Positions 7,537-18,756 of a stretch of 64,000 nucleotides of DNA are shown piece after piece. The DNA is taken from the NCBI GenBank assembly GCA_963752045.1, contig CAVVWN010000011.1, positions 91,113 to 155,112 on the forward strand, written 5' to 3'. The DNA comes from DATKDF01 sp963752045 (GTDB lineage Bacteria; Acidobacteriota; Vicinamibacteria; Vicinamibacterales; SCN-69-37). Both the position numbers and the translations under genes were made by a program. The first letter of the stretch is position 1. Each line of letters starts with the position of its first letter. The notes under the pieces are model-generated. The model was not told the origin of the DNA, searched no databases, and saw nothing but the letters and a program-made list of their open reading frames with translations.

Positions 7537-9804
7537 ATGTTCGAGCGTCGCATCTTGCTGAGTTCAGGACTCGTGCTGGTGTTGTCGGCGGGGCCCGTCT
7601 GGGCGCAGGCCGCGGCGGGGCCGGGGCCGGAAGGGGCCCGGGTGGGGAGCGGCGGTCCGGCCGCGCCCGCTCAGAATCCTCCCCAGAATCCGCCTCAGAA
7701 CCCGCCGCCTCCGCCGCCGCCCCAGAACCCGCCGCCCGATCCGCAGGACCCGACCTACCGCGAGACGGTCGTGGTGTCGGCCTCGAAGACCGAGCAGCAG
7801 CTGGTCGACGCGCCGGCCACGATGACGATCATCGGGACCGGGCAGCTGACGGTGGCCCCGTCGGCCAGCTACGGGGACCTGCTGCGGAACGTGCCCGGGC
7901 TGAACATCACGCAGATTTCGGCGCGCGACATCAACATCGCCAGCCGCAGCGCGACGAGCTCGCTCTCGACGTCGCAGCTCTCGGTGGTGGATGGCCGCAG
8001 CCTGTACCTCGACTTCTTCGGGTTCACGATGTACGACTTCATGCCGTCGGATCCGAATGAGATCAAGCGGATCGAGGTGATTCGCGGACCGGCCTCGGCC
8101 GTGTGGGGCGCCAACGCGCTCACGGGCGTGATCAACGTCATCACCAAATCGCCCCGCGAGATGGCGGGCACGGGGGCGACGATCGGGTTCGGTTCCTTCG
8201 GGCGAGAGGTCGACGACGATGGCGCCTCGACCGGTGCGCTCTGGTTCCTGCGCGCCAGCCATGCGGCGGCGATCGACGACCGGTGGTCCTACAAGATCAC
8301 GGCCGGCGGCTATTCGTCGGACGCGTTCGCTCGTCCGACCGGCGACATCCCGAACGGGACGGGCACGCCGTATCCGGCCTACCCGAACGCGGGGACCACC
8401 CAGCCCAAGCTCGACGTCCGCGTCGACTACGACTTCCCGGACTCGGTCCAGCGGCTGCAGTTCTCGGGCGGCGTCGGCGGGACCGACGGCGTGATGCACT
8501 CCGGCATCGGGCCTTTCGACGTCGACAGCGGAACGGTCCTGGGCTACTGGAAGGTCAACTACGCCCGGAACGCGTTCCGGCTGCAGGCCTTCATGAACGT
8601 CCTGAACGGTCGCGCGCGCAACTTCCTCGCCGTTGATGAGGCCGGACAGCCCATCGACTTCGACTTCGACACCAAGACGTTCGACGTCGAGCTCGGCGAC
8701 ACGCGTCTCGTCGGCGGCAAGAACGTCATCACCTACGGCGGCAACCTGCGCTTCAACCGCTTCAACCTGACGATTGCGCCGGGTGAAGACTCGCGCACCG
8801 AGGGCGGCGCCTACATTCAGGACGAGTGGTTGCTGAACGACTACGTCCACATCTCGGCTGGCGCCCGCGTCGACAAGTTCAGCTCGATCGACAACGCCGT
8901 GTTTTCGCCGCGCGTCGCCGCCGTGTTCAAGCCGACCGTCGACCAGTCGCTGCGTGTGTCGTACAACCGCGCCTTCCGCGCGCCGTCGGCTGCCAACAAC
9001 AGCCTCGACCTGACGATCGGCACGCCACTACCGCTCAGTCTGCTCGGCCTTCCGCTGCCGCCGCCGCTCGCCGGCAGCACCTTCTACGTGCCGACTGACG
9101 CCCGTGGCAACCTCGACCTGGTGGAAGAGCACATCGACGCGTTCGAGGTCGCCTATACGGGCAACCTGGGCAACCGCGCCACGGTGTCGGCTGCCTGGTA
9201 CTACTCGAAGTGGGTCGACCAGATCTTCTTCACGGAGACGGGCGAGTGGGGGCCGTTCACGCCGCCGCCCGGATGGCCGCTGCCCACCATCGTCTGGGCA
9301 GGCCTGTATGCCAACGGCATCCGCTTCCCGAGCGAGTACACCTACCTCAACCTGGGCAAGGTGCGCGACACGGGCATCGAGCTCGGCATCGACGGCGCGC
9401 TCAACGAGAACTGGAGCGCGTTTGCGAACTACGCGTTTCGGGCGGATCCGGTGCCCGAATTTCCGGGCCTGACCGAGGAAGAGGCGCTCGAGGAAATCAA
9501 CCAGCCGCCGCAGCACCTCTTCAACGTGGGCGTCTCGTACCTCTCGTCCACGTGGTACGGCACGTTCAACGTGAACCGCACGTCCGACGCGTTCTGGCAG
9601 GACGTGCTGGACGCCCGCTACCACGGGCCGACCGAGGCCTTCACGCTCGTCAACGCCACGATCGGCCGCAAGTGGCAGAACGGCCGGTACTCGACCGCGC
9701 TCAAGGTGACCAACCTCCTGAACCAGCAGATCCAGCAGCACGTCTTCGGCGACATCATGAAGCTACAGGTCGTCGGCGAACTGGGTGTGTGGGTGGGGCG
9801 GTAA
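7537..9804 (+). CDS. TonB-dependent outer-membrane receptor
   Basis: A 755-residue protein with a signal peptide (about 1-24) and a proline-rich linker of QNPP-type repeats (about 48-70). A TonB-box-like ETVVVSA (about 75-81) leads into a plug domain (PATMTIIG through NVITKSP, about 87-210). The remaining 540 residues show alternating beta-strand pattern for a 22-strand barrel. GGGGAGGT precedes the ATG. Such receptors import siderophores, cobalamin, glycans or peptides using TonB; no substrate-specific motif is seen. The C-terminus GVWVGR is not a typical aromatic-ending strand. Confidence 0.9.
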   Translation: MFERRILLSSGLVLVLSAGPVWAQAAAGPGPEGARVGSGGPAAPAQNPPQNPPQNPPPPPPPQNPPPDPQDPTYRETVVVSASKTEQQLVDAPATMTIIGTGQLTVAPSASYGDLLRNVPGLNITQISARDINIASRSATSSLSTSQLSVVDGRSLYLDFFGFTMYDFMPSDPNEIKRIEVIRGPASAVWGANALTGVINVITKSPREMAGTGATIGFGSFGREVDDDGASTGALWFLRASHAAAIDDRWSYKITAGGYSSDAFARPTGDIPNGTGTPYPAYPNAGTTQPKLDVRVDYDFPDSVQRLQFSGGVGGTDGVMHSGIGPFDVDSGTVLGYWKVNYARNAFRLQAFMNVLNGRARNFLAVDEAGQPIDFDFDTKTFDVELGDTRLVGGKNVITYGGNLRFNRFNLTIAPGEDSRTEGGAYIQDEWLLNDYVHISAGARVDKFSSIDNAVFSPRVAAVFKPTVDQSLRVSYNRAFRAPSAANNSLDLTIGTPLPLSLLGLPLPPPLAGSTFYVPTDARGNLDLVEEHIDAFEVAYTGNLGNRATVSAAWYYSKWVDQIFFTETGEWGPFTPPPGWPLPTIVWAGLYANGIRFPSEYTYLNLGKVRDTGIELGIDGALNENWSAFANYAFRADPVPEFPGLTEEEALEEINQPPQHLFNVGVSYLSSTWYGTFNVNRTSDAFWQDVLDARYHGPTEAFTLVNATIGRKWQNGRYSTALKVTNLLNQQIQQHVFGDIMKLQVVGELGVWVGR

Positions 9805-9846
9805 GGCGACGGACGTGCGGGGAGTCGAGGGTGCGGAGGCGCGGGG

Positions 9847-11019
9847 GTGCTGAAGGTCCGCGCCGCCTTGTGTGTCGCGCTCGCGACCGCGCTCCTCGCG
9901 CTGCATTCCGGGGCTCAAAGCCAGGCGCCCGCCGCGCTTGTTTCGGCCCTCGCCGAGCTCGACCGTGACCTGGCCACCGAGTTCTCAGCCGATGGCGTCG
10001 GCGGAGCGTCAATCGGCGTCGTCGTCGGCGCCGACCTCGTCTGGACCCGCAACTTCGGCGTGGCCGACGCCGAGACGAAGCGCCCGGTCACGAGCGATTC
10101 GGCTTATCGCATCGGGTCCATCACGAAGCAGTTCACCGCACTTGCCCTGCTGCAGGCCGTCCAGGACGGACGGATGCGCCTGACCGATCCGCTCGAGAAA
10201 TACGTTCCCGAGGCACGCCTCCTGCGTGATGCACGCCCCGGCACGCCGCCCGTTACGCTCCTGCAGGTGGCAACGATGATGGCCGGTATCGCACGCGAGC
10301 CCGACTGCGACGGCCCGCTCGACGGCCCGGTCGGCCGCTGGCAGCAGAAGCTCCTCGAGTGCATGGCCGGCACGGCCTACGCGAGCGAGCCGGGCACGGA
10401 ATACCTTTACTCGAACATCGGCTACGCGATGCTGGGCCTGGCCGTCGAGCGCGCCGTTCTTCAGCCGTTCACGTCGTTCGTGGCCGAGCGCACGTTCGGG
10501 CCGCTCGGCATGTCGCGCACGGCGTTCGAGCCGACCGAGGCGGTGCGCCGCGATCTGGCCCGCGGCTACACCCGGCGTGGCCGCGACGGGCCGTACTCGT
10601 CGACCGTCCCTGATGCCGAGCTCGACGGACGCGGCTACAAGGTGCCGAACGGCGCCCTCCTGAGCAGCGTCAACGACATGGCGAAGTTCCTCTCCTGGGA
10701 GCTGGGACACGGCTCGGACGACGTGCTCGACCGGGCCGTGCAGCAGTCCAATTACCGCCGTGTCTATTCGGCCACAGCGGGCCGCGGTGAGCTCACGCTC
10801 GCATCGGGCTACGGCATCGGGTTCCAGGCCCAGCGTCACGGCGATGTCGTCCTCCTCGGTCACGGCGGATCCACGGCCGGCTATCACGCCTCGGCGCTGG
10901 TGCACCGCGAGAGCCAACTCGGCGTCGTGGTCCTCCGCAACTGCGATTCGTGCAGCTTCGACGCCGGTCCGGTGGCCTCCCGGATTCTGCGGCGACTGGT
11001 TGCGCAGGCTGGCAGCTAG
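9847..11019 (+). CDS. serine hydrolase, beta-lactamase (class C-like) family
   Basis: A 390-residue exported enzyme with a signal peptide (about 1-27). The three active-site elements of the family are present: SITK (SxxK nucleophile, about residues 95-98), YSN in YLYSNIGY (about 194), and HGG in LGHGGSTAGY (about 338). This matches Pfam Beta-lactamase (PF00144), which covers AmpC, esterases, D-aminopeptidases and penicillin-binding-like proteins, so real beta-lactamase activity should not be assumed. The start is GTG. Confidence 0.88.
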   Translation: MLKVRAALCVALATALLALHSGAQSQAPAALVSALAELDRDLATEFSADGVGGASIGVVVGADLVWTRNFGVADAETKRPVTSDSAYRIGSITKQFTALALLQAVQDGRMRLTDPLEKYVPEARLLRDARPGTPPVTLLQVATMMAGIAREPDCDGPLDGPVGRWQQKLLECMAGTAYASEPGTEYLYSNIGYAMLGLAVERAVLQPFTSFVAERTFGPLGMSRTAFEPTEAVRRDLARGYTRRGRDGPYSSTVPDAELDGRGYKVPNGALLSSVNDMAKFLSWELGHGSDDVLDRAVQQSNYRRVYSATAGRGELTLASGYGIGFQAQRHGDVVLLGHGGSTAGYHASALVHRESQLGVVVLRNCDSCSFDAGPVASRILRRLVAQAGS

Positions 11020-11036
11020 CGCTTTCCGAGACGGAC

Positions 11037-11470
11037 AACCGTGGAGTTCGTGGAGACATGGAGGGGGGCTCGCGTCCTGCCCGGTCCTGCGGTCACCGTG
11101 GCCGCGGGCGAAGCCCGCGCCGCCTGACGGCGGGGTTGGGTCCGACCAGACACCGACGAGCCGCCTGTCGAGGCGGCCACTCTGCACCGGAGCCGGCGGC
11201 TCGTCTGTGTCCGGTCGGACCCAACCCCGCCACGGTGACCGCTCACCTGTCAACTGGTGAACACTCCACGCTCCTGGTGCTTTCCGCGGTCGGCTCACGT
11301 CAAGATCTCCACGCCCTCCATGATCTCCACGGTGTGTCCATCCCAGGATCTCCACGCCCTCCATGATCTCCACGGTGCGTCCATCCCAAGATCTCCACGT
11401 TCTCCATGATCTCCACGGTGCGTCCATCCCAGGATCTCCACGCCCTCCACGATCTCCACGGTCATCGTTC
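11037..11470. repeat. nested palindromic element with flanking GTGGAG / CTCCAC arrays, copy 2
   Basis: Occupies nearly all of the 500-base gap before the exporter gene. Outer arms 11089-11100 and 11231-11242 (GCGGTCACCGTG and complement), middle arms 11131-11147 and 11213-11229 (CGGGGTTGGGTCCGACC and complement) and inner arms 11155-11165 and 11195-11205 (GACGAGCCGCC and complement) are all perfect. A short GTGGAG array sits at 11041-11062. A long complementary array of alternating CTCCACG/CTCCATGATCTCCACGGTG units, with a spaced TGTCCATCCCAGGAT segment repeated about three times, runs 11305-11462. Outer and inner arm motifs are shared with copy 1. Confidence 0.8.
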
Positions 11471-11523
11471 GGATTTCCTGCGCTCCACGGTCTGTCGTAT
11501 CCTCAAGGGTGCAGCGCGTCTCC

Positions 11524-13392
11524 ATGAGTGAACCCGAGAAGACCGACGAGAAGACCACGCCCAAGAAGAAGATCCGCTGGTCGGCTGCCTGGGCGCAGGC
11601 GCGCGAGCTGCTGTGGGCGAGCCGCTGGCGGCTGGGTTTCGGCCTGTTCCTCATGCTCGTGAGCCGGCTCGCGGGCCTCGTGCCGCCGCTCCTGTCGAAG
11701 GCGCTCATCGACGACGTCGGCGGACAGGGCCGTGTCGAGCTCCTGCCGCAGCTGGCGCTCGCCGCCGGGGCCGCCACGGTCGTCCAGGCCGTGACGTCGT
11801 TCGGGCTGTCGCAGATCCTCGGCGTCGCCGCGCAGAAGGCCATCACCGACATGCGCCGGCAGGTGGCGGAGCACGTGATGCGGCTGCCGGTCCGGTACTT
11901 CGACTCGACGCAGACGGGCGTCCTCATCGCGCGCGTCATGAACGACGCCGACGGCATTCGCAACCTCGTCGGCACCGGCCTCGTGCAGTTGACCGGCAGC
12001 ATCGTCACCGCCATCTTCTCGCTCGGGATTCTGATCTGGCTCAACTGGCAGCTGACGGTGGCCACGATTCTGGTGCTCGCGGTCTTCGGCGGGGCGATGA
12101 GCTACGCCTTCAAGACGCTGCGGCCGCTCTTCCGCGAGCGGGGCAAGATCTACGCCGACGTCACGGGCCGCCTCAACCAGGCGCTCGCCGGCGTCCGCGT
12201 CGTCAAGACGTATACGGCCGAGCGACGCGAAGACCTGGTGTTCGCCAAGGGCGCCCATCGGCTGCTGCGCAACGTGGCGAAGTCGATGACGGGCGTCTCG
12301 GCCACGACGGCCTTCTCCAACGTGGTCATCGGTGCCATCGCCGTGGTGATGATCGTCTTCGGCGGGCGTGCGATCGCGGCGGGCACGATGACCGGCGGCG
12401 AGCTCGTCCAGTACATGCTGTTCACGGGGTTGATGGCCATGCCCATCGTGCAGATCGCGTCGATCGGGACGCAGCTCACCGAGGCGTTTGCCGGCCTCGA
12501 CCGCATCCAGGAGATTCTGTCCACCGCGCGCGAGGACGCCGGCGACGAGGCACGCGGCGCGGTGGACGAGCTCGAGGGCGACATCGAGTTCGAGCACGTG
12601 TGGTTCGAATACAACCCCGGCGTGCCCGTGCTCAAGGACATCTCGTTCCACGCGAAACCCGGGACGACCACCGCGCTCGTCGGTTCGTCCGGATCGGGCA
12701 AGAGCACGCTCATCAGCCTGGTCATGGCGTTCAATCGGCCGACCAGGGGCACGATTCGGGTCGACGGCCGTGACCTCCTCGACCTTCGGCTGGCCGACTA
12801 TCGCCGCCACCTCGGCGTCGTGCTGCAGGACAACTTCCTCTTCGACGGCACCGTGGCGGAGAACATCGCCTACGGCACGCCGCACGCCTCGCTCGAGGCC
12901 ATCGAGGCGGCCAGTCGCCTCGCGCACGCCGACGAGTTCGTCCGTGACTTCGAGAAGAAGTACGACACGGTGGTGGGGGAGCGCGGCGTGCGCCTCTCGG
13001 GCGGGCAGCGGCAGCGCGTGGCGATCGCCCGCGCCGTGCTCGCCGACCCCACCGTGCTCCTGCTCGACGAGGCCACCTCCAGCCTCGACAGCGAGAGCGA
13101 GTCGCTGATCCAGGACGGCCTCCGGACCCTGCGGAAGGGCCGGACGACGTTCGTCATCGCGCATCGGCTGTCGACCATCCGAAGCGCTGATCAGATTCTG
13201 GTGCTCGAAGGCGGCGACATCGTGGAGCGGGGCACCCACCAGGAGCTCTACGCGCTCGGCGGGCGCTACCGACAGCTGCACGACAAGCAGTACAGCTTCG
13301 AGTACGACCGCTTCATCAATCCTGGCGAGGACTTCACGCCGGAGCCGCCGAAGCCTGTGCCGGTGCCGACGCCAGGCCGCGACCGGTTGTAG
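11524..13392 (+). CDS. ABC exporter, fused membrane and ATPase domains (MsbA-like)
   Basis: A 622-residue half-transporter from ATG 11524 (GTG at 11509 is an alternative; neither has a clear ribosome site). Six membrane helices occupy about residues 30-320. The nucleotide-binding domain follows: Walker A GSSGSGKST (about 382), Q-loop VLQDNFLF, signature LSGGQRQRVAIARA (about 490), Walker B VLLLDEATS and the H-loop AHRLS. It would act as a homodimer exporting lipids, peptides or drugs. The C-terminus has a proline-rich tail. The cargo is unknown. Confidence 0.92.
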   Translation: MSEPEKTDEKTTPKKKIRWSAAWAQARELLWASRWRLGFGLFLMLVSRLAGLVPPLLSKALIDDVGGQGRVELLPQLALAAGAATVVQAVTSFGLSQILGVAAQKAITDMRRQVAEHVMRLPVRYFDSTQTGVLIARVMNDADGIRNLVGTGLVQLTGSIVTAIFSLGILIWLNWQLTVATILVLAVFGGAMSYAFKTLRPLFRERGKIYADVTGRLNQALAGVRVVKTYTAERREDLVFAKGAHRLLRNVAKSMTGVSATTAFSNVVIGAIAVVMIVFGGRAIAAGTMTGGELVQYMLFTGLMAMPIVQIASIGTQLTEAFAGLDRIQEILSTAREDAGDEARGAVDELEGDIEFEHVWFEYNPGVPVLKDISFHAKPGTTTALVGSSGSGKSTLISLVMAFNRPTRGTIRVDGRDLLDLRLADYRRHLGVVLQDNFLFDGTVAENIAYGTPHASLEAIEAASRLAHADEFVRDFEKKYDTVVGERGVRLSGGQRQRVAIARAVLADPTVLLLDEATSSLDSESESLIQDGLRTLRKGRTTFVIAHRLSTIRSADQILVLEGGDIVERGTHQELYALGGRYRQLHDKQYSFEYDRFINPGEDFTPEPPKPVPVPTPGRDRL

Positions 13393-13452
13393 GGAGCACG
13401 CGCCGTGCGGGAGTCCGTTCACGTCGGTCGGCTCGCGTCGTAAGATGTCCAC

Positions 13453-13869
13453 ATGACGCGCGACGAAGCCATCGCCTCCATTTCAGCCAGCCTGGCGCGC
13501 ATGCAGGACGAACTGCAGCGTGCCCGGGCCGCTCTCTCCACACTTCAGGGCGGAGACGCCAGTCTTCCTGCCGGCGCGGGCGTGATGGTGCGGCTGCGGA
13601 TCGTCGAGATGCTGCCGCCTTTCGAAGGCGTCTCGAAACGCACCGGCAAGCCGTTCACGAAGTTCAAGGCCAAGGCGTCCGACGGCCAGGTGTACGAGAC
13701 GTTCTCCGAGTCGATCAACGAGACACTCGTCGCCGCGCTGGAAGACGGCGGCGAGGTCGAGCTCGGCTACACCGAGTCGCGCTTCGGCCGCGACCTCATG
13801 ACCGCGACACGCGTGGACGCCTCGACCGATGGCGTCCCGCTGCCCGACGACGACGAGCTGCCGTTCTGA
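13453..13869 (+). CDS. small hypothetical protein with SSB-like acidic C-terminal tip
   Basis: A 138-residue protein I do not recognise. Residues 1-30 look like a short coiled coil (LARMQDELQRARAALSTL). Residues 44-122 are predicted beta-rich with an OB-fold-like spacing (VRLRIVEMLPP, then FTKFKAKASDG, then GGEVELGYTESRFG). The C-terminus is an acidic stretch ending DDDELPF, close to the DDDxPF tip by which single-stranded-DNA-binding protein recruits partners. No function is assigned. It sits between the exporter and the VWFA gene, about 60 bases after the former. Confidence 0.75.
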   Translation: MTRDEAIASISASLARMQDELQRARAALSTLQGGDASLPAGAGVMVRLRIVEMLPPFEGVSKRTGKPFTKFKAKASDGQVYETFSESINETLVAALEDGGEVELGYTESRFGRDLMTATRVDASTDGVPLPDDDELPF

Positions 13870-13892
13870 GTCGCCGAGGCTCCGTGAGGCGC

Positions 13893-15821
13893 ATGGGAAA
13901 GAGACGCTGGGTCGCCGGTGTCGTCATCGGGGCCATTGCCGGGGTGTCGACGCCGGCGACCGGGCAGGGGCCCGTCTTTCGATCCGCCGTCGACCTCGTG
14001 ACGGTGGATGCCACCGTCGTCGACGGGCAGGGGAACCCCGTGGCGGGTCTCCGGCCGGGCGACTTCGAGCTGAAGGTGGACGGCAAGCCGAGGCCGGTCG
14101 TGTCGCTGGAGTTCGTGTCGCGCGACCGCGGCGCCGTGGCGCCCCTTCCGATTGTGGGCGAGGCGAGCTCCAACGCGCGGGCGGCCAGCGGGCGCCTCGT
14201 GCTGGTCGCCGTCGACCGGGCCAACATCTCCCGGCTCGGTGGACGCCCGGCGCTCAGCGCCGCGGAGCGCTTCATCGACACGCTCGGTCCGTTCGATCGC
14301 GTGGCGGTCGCCTCGGTCGACGACTCCGGTGACATCGAGTTCAGCACGGACCGCGTGCGTGCGAAGCAGCAGCTCGGCACGATGACCGGTGCTGCGCTCT
14401 CCAACGTCATTCAGCCCACCTTCAACCTCGGGCTTGCCGAAGCCCTGATGATTGGTGACGGCAACAAGGCACGCCTCGACATCGCCGCGCGCCGCGAGTG
14501 CGGCGTGTCGCTCGGCGCGGTCAATCGCCAGGCGGAAGGCCGGAACCCGTGCCCCACCCAGCTCGAGCAGGACGCGCGCATGCTGTCGCAGCAGGTCAGG
14601 ACCGACGCCGTTCGCTCGATCAACGGCCTCATCGACCTGCTTCGACGCCTCGAGACGATCGACGGTCCCAAGACCCTGGTCCTGCTTTCGGAGGGGCTCG
14701 TCGCCGAACCCAGGGAGGTCGACCTGACGCCGCTCGCCGTGGCCGCGCAGGCGGCGCGTGCGAGCATCTACGTTCTGCAGATCGACGCGCCGATGTTCGA
14801 GGCGTCCACTGACCGGATCAGTCCGACGTTGACCGAGGACGCGCAAGTGAAGACCGACGGGCTCACCTGGCTGGCCGGCATCACGGGCGGCGCGTTCTTC
14901 CGTCTGGCCGGCAGCTCCCCGACGCCATTCACGCGCATTCTCCGGGAGATGTCGGGTTATTACCTGCTTGCGTTCGAGGCCAACGACGCGGATCGGGATG
15001 GCCGGCCCCACCGGATCGCAATCTCGGTCAATCAGGATGCGACCGTCCGATTCCGGGAGGGATTCCGGCTCGATCCGACGGTGTCGACGGCGAGCGCGCG
15101 GTCGCAGCGGATGGTCGATCTGCTTCGCTCGCCTGCCGTGGCATCGGAGCTGCCGCTGCGGGCAGCCACCTACTCCTTCTACGACCCGGCGGCCGCCAAA
15201 ATCAGTGTCGTGCTGGCCATCGAGGCGGACCTCCCGGCAGATGCGCCGTCGGGCGCGCTGTTCGGGTACGTGCTCCTCGACGGGAAGGGCACGATCGCGG
15301 CCAGCCAGGCCTGGGAGGCTCCGTCAGCGCGGATCACGACCACGACCGTTGTCGATCCGGGCGTGTACACGTTGAAGGTGGCGGCCATCGATCGGCTCGG
15401 ACGTGCCGGCAGCGTGCCCAGGGCCGTGCTGGCCGGCATTTCCGATTCGGCGCTGCCCTCGAGTGAGCTCATGATCGCCCGCGTGCCCGCCGACGGCCGG
15501 TCGCCGCTCGATCCGGTTCTCGACAGCACTCGCGACCGACGCGTGCTCGCCTATCTCGAGCTGTACCCGGAACCCGGCCGCTCGTTGGCGGCGGTCGACG
15601 TCACGATCACGGTCCGTCAGGCCGACCGCCCGGAGCTGCACCTGTCGATGCCTGCCGCCATTTCGACGGGCGGCGACGGACGCGCCGTCGCCCGGGCCGT
15701 GCTTCCGGTCGAGCATCTCGCACCTGGCCGCTACCTCGTCCGGGCGTCGGTCACCGACGCCGGCCGGGCACTGGGCTTCGTGGAACGGACGTTTGGCGTC
15801 GAGGGGCCGGCCCGGAGGTGA
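13893..15821 (+). CDS. VWFA-related domain exported protein
   Basis: A 642-residue protein with a signal peptide. It begins with VFRSAVDLVTVDATVVDGQG, then GLRPGDFELKVDGK, the start of the acidobacterial 'VWFA-related' family (TIGR03436). The VWA-like core spans about residues 95-370 with ALSAAERFIDTLGPFDRVAV and TLVLLSEGL. The C-terminal 270 residues are beta-rich. The function is unknown; the family is greatly expanded in Acidobacteria and is presumed to bind proteins in the envelope. GTG at 13884 is an alternative start; ATG 13893 follows GTGAGG. Confidence 0.88.
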   Translation: MGKRRWVAGVVIGAIAGVSTPATGQGPVFRSAVDLVTVDATVVDGQGNPVAGLRPGDFELKVDGKPRPVVSLEFVSRDRGAVAPLPIVGEASSNARAASGRLVLVAVDRANISRLGGRPALSAAERFIDTLGPFDRVAVASVDDSGDIEFSTDRVRAKQQLGTMTGAALSNVIQPTFNLGLAEALMIGDGNKARLDIAARRECGVSLGAVNRQAEGRNPCPTQLEQDARMLSQQVRTDAVRSINGLIDLLRRLETIDGPKTLVLLSEGLVAEPREVDLTPLAVAAQAARASIYVLQIDAPMFEASTDRISPTLTEDAQVKTDGLTWLAGITGGAFFRLAGSSPTPFTRILREMSGYYLLAFEANDADRDGRPHRIAISVNQDATVRFREGFRLDPTVSTASARSQRMVDLLRSPAVASELPLRAATYSFYDPAAAKISVVLAIEADLPADAPSGALFGYVLLDGKGTIAASQAWEAPSARITTTTVVDPGVYTLKVAAIDRLGRAGSVPRAVLAGISDSALPSSELMIARVPADGRSPLDPVLDSTRDRRVLAYLELYPEPGRSLAAVDVTITVRQADRPELHLSMPAAISTGGDGRAVARAVLPVEHLAPGRYLVRASVTDAGRALGFVERTFGVEGPARR

Positions 15822-15868
15822 CCATCCGGTTGCAGGCAGAGTCGTGGGGCGCGTCCCCGGGGTAGTTC

Positions 15869-17038
15869 ATGCACAGAATTCTCACCTTGAACAGCATCTC
15901 GCCGGCGGGTCTGGCACGCCTTCCGCGAGAGACGTACGAGATTGGTCCGGACGTCCGGCACCCGGATGCGATTCTGCTGCGGTCGTTCAACATGCACGAC
16001 CTCCCGATTGCCGACAGCCTGAAGGCGGTCGGGCGTGCCGGGGCCGGGGTCAACAACATTCCGATCGAGCGGATGTCGGCGCGAGGCATCCCGGTCTTCA
16101 ACGCACCGGGCGCCAATGCCAATGCGGTGAAGGAGCTGGTCGTGGCCGGCATGCTGCTGGCGTGCCGCAACCTGTGCGAGGCCTGGGACTTCACCCGGCA
16201 GCTCGACGGCAGTGACGCGGAGATTGCGAGGCAGGTCGAGGACGGGAAGAAACGCTTTGCCGGGTTCGAGCTGCCCGGGCGCACGCTCGGGGTCATCGGC
16301 CTCGGCGCCGTTGGCCGGTCGGTGGCCAACGCCTCCGTCGCGCTCGGCATGAACGTCGTCGGGTTCGATCCCGGCATCACGGTGGAGGGAGCCTGGCAGC
16401 TGTCGTCGGCGGTCGAGCAGGCCGCCAGCTTCGACGCCCTCCTTGGCCGGGCCGACATCGTCACGTTTCACGTCCCGCTGGTGGATGCCACCCGGAAGAT
16501 GCTGAGTGCCGAGCGCGTGGGACGGATGAAGCGCGATGCCGTGATCCTCAATTTCTCGCGAAGCGGCATCGTGGACGACGAGGCCGTGCTGGAAGCGATC
16601 CGGGCCAGCAGGATCCGCGCGTATGTGACCGACTTTCCGAGCAGCCTGCTCAGGAACCACGATCGCGTCATCACCTTGCCGCACCTGGGAGCCTCGACGA
16701 AGGAGGCCGAGGACAACTGCGCCGTCATGGTAGCCGACGAGGTGCGCGACTTTCTCGAGCGCGGCAACGTCGCCAACTCCGTGAATTTTCCGACCGCGCT
16801 GCTGGACCGGGGAGAGGGCTACCGGGTGACCGTGGTCAACAGCAACGTGCCGAACATGGTGGGACAGATCTCGTCGGCGATGGCGCGTCGCGGGCTCAAC
16901 ATTCTCGACATGCTGAACAAGTCGCGCGGCGAGCTCGCCTACACGATCATCGATGTCGACCAGCCCGTCGCCGAGGACCTCGTGCAGGAGATCGGCGCCA
17001 TCGACGGCGTGCGGGCCGTACGCGCGCTCGAGCCCTGA
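15869..17038 (+). CDS. serA: D-3-phosphoglycerate dehydrogenase
   Basis: A 389-residue NAD-dependent enzyme for the first step of serine synthesis. The substrate-binding lobe contains GRAGAGVNNIP and NAPGANANAVKE (about residues 50-85). The Rossmann GxGxxG is GVIGLGAVGRSVAN (about 142-155). The catalytic arginine is in NFSRSGIVDDEAV (about 228-240) and the catalytic histidine in LPHLGASTKEAED (about 270-282). A C-terminal ACT domain (about 315-389) should give serine feedback control. The start ATG has no strong ribosome site. Confidence 0.93.
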   Translation: MHRILTLNSISPAGLARLPRETYEIGPDVRHPDAILLRSFNMHDLPIADSLKAVGRAGAGVNNIPIERMSARGIPVFNAPGANANAVKELVVAGMLLACRNLCEAWDFTRQLDGSDAEIARQVEDGKKRFAGFELPGRTLGVIGLGAVGRSVANASVALGMNVVGFDPGITVEGAWQLSSAVEQAASFDALLGRADIVTFHVPLVDATRKMLSAERVGRMKRDAVILNFSRSGIVDDEAVLEAIRASRIRAYVTDFPSSLLRNHDRVITLPHLGASTKEAEDNCAVMVADEVRDFLERGNVANSVNFPTALLDRGEGYRVTVVNSNVPNMVGQISSAMARRGLNILDMLNKSRGELAYTIIDVDQPVAEDLVQEIGAIDGVRAVRALEP

Positions 17039-17080
17039 TCAGCGCCCAGCGCCCAGCGCCGAGTATGATGAAGGGTCGCT

Positions 17081-18754
<1,674 letters not shown>

Positions 18755-18756
18755 CG

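Noticed and set aside
9847..11019. Calling the serine hydrolase an AmpC resistance gene
   Set aside because: SxxK, YxN and HGG motifs are shared by esterases and peptidases; nothing marks a true beta-lactamase.
11290..11470. CRISPR-like spaced direct repeats
   Set aside because: Units are 7-20 bases, vary in spacing, and the 'spacers' are themselves repeated; no cas gene is near.
11295..12065. Minus-strand frame over the repeat array and exporter gene
   Set aside because: Its repeats are translation of the CTCCAC array and the remainder is antisense to the well-supported ABC exporter.
11503..13452. Long minus-strand frame of 649 codons
   Set aside because: Exact antisense of the ABC exporter; GC-rich codon use opens the opposite frame. 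It has no domain of its own.
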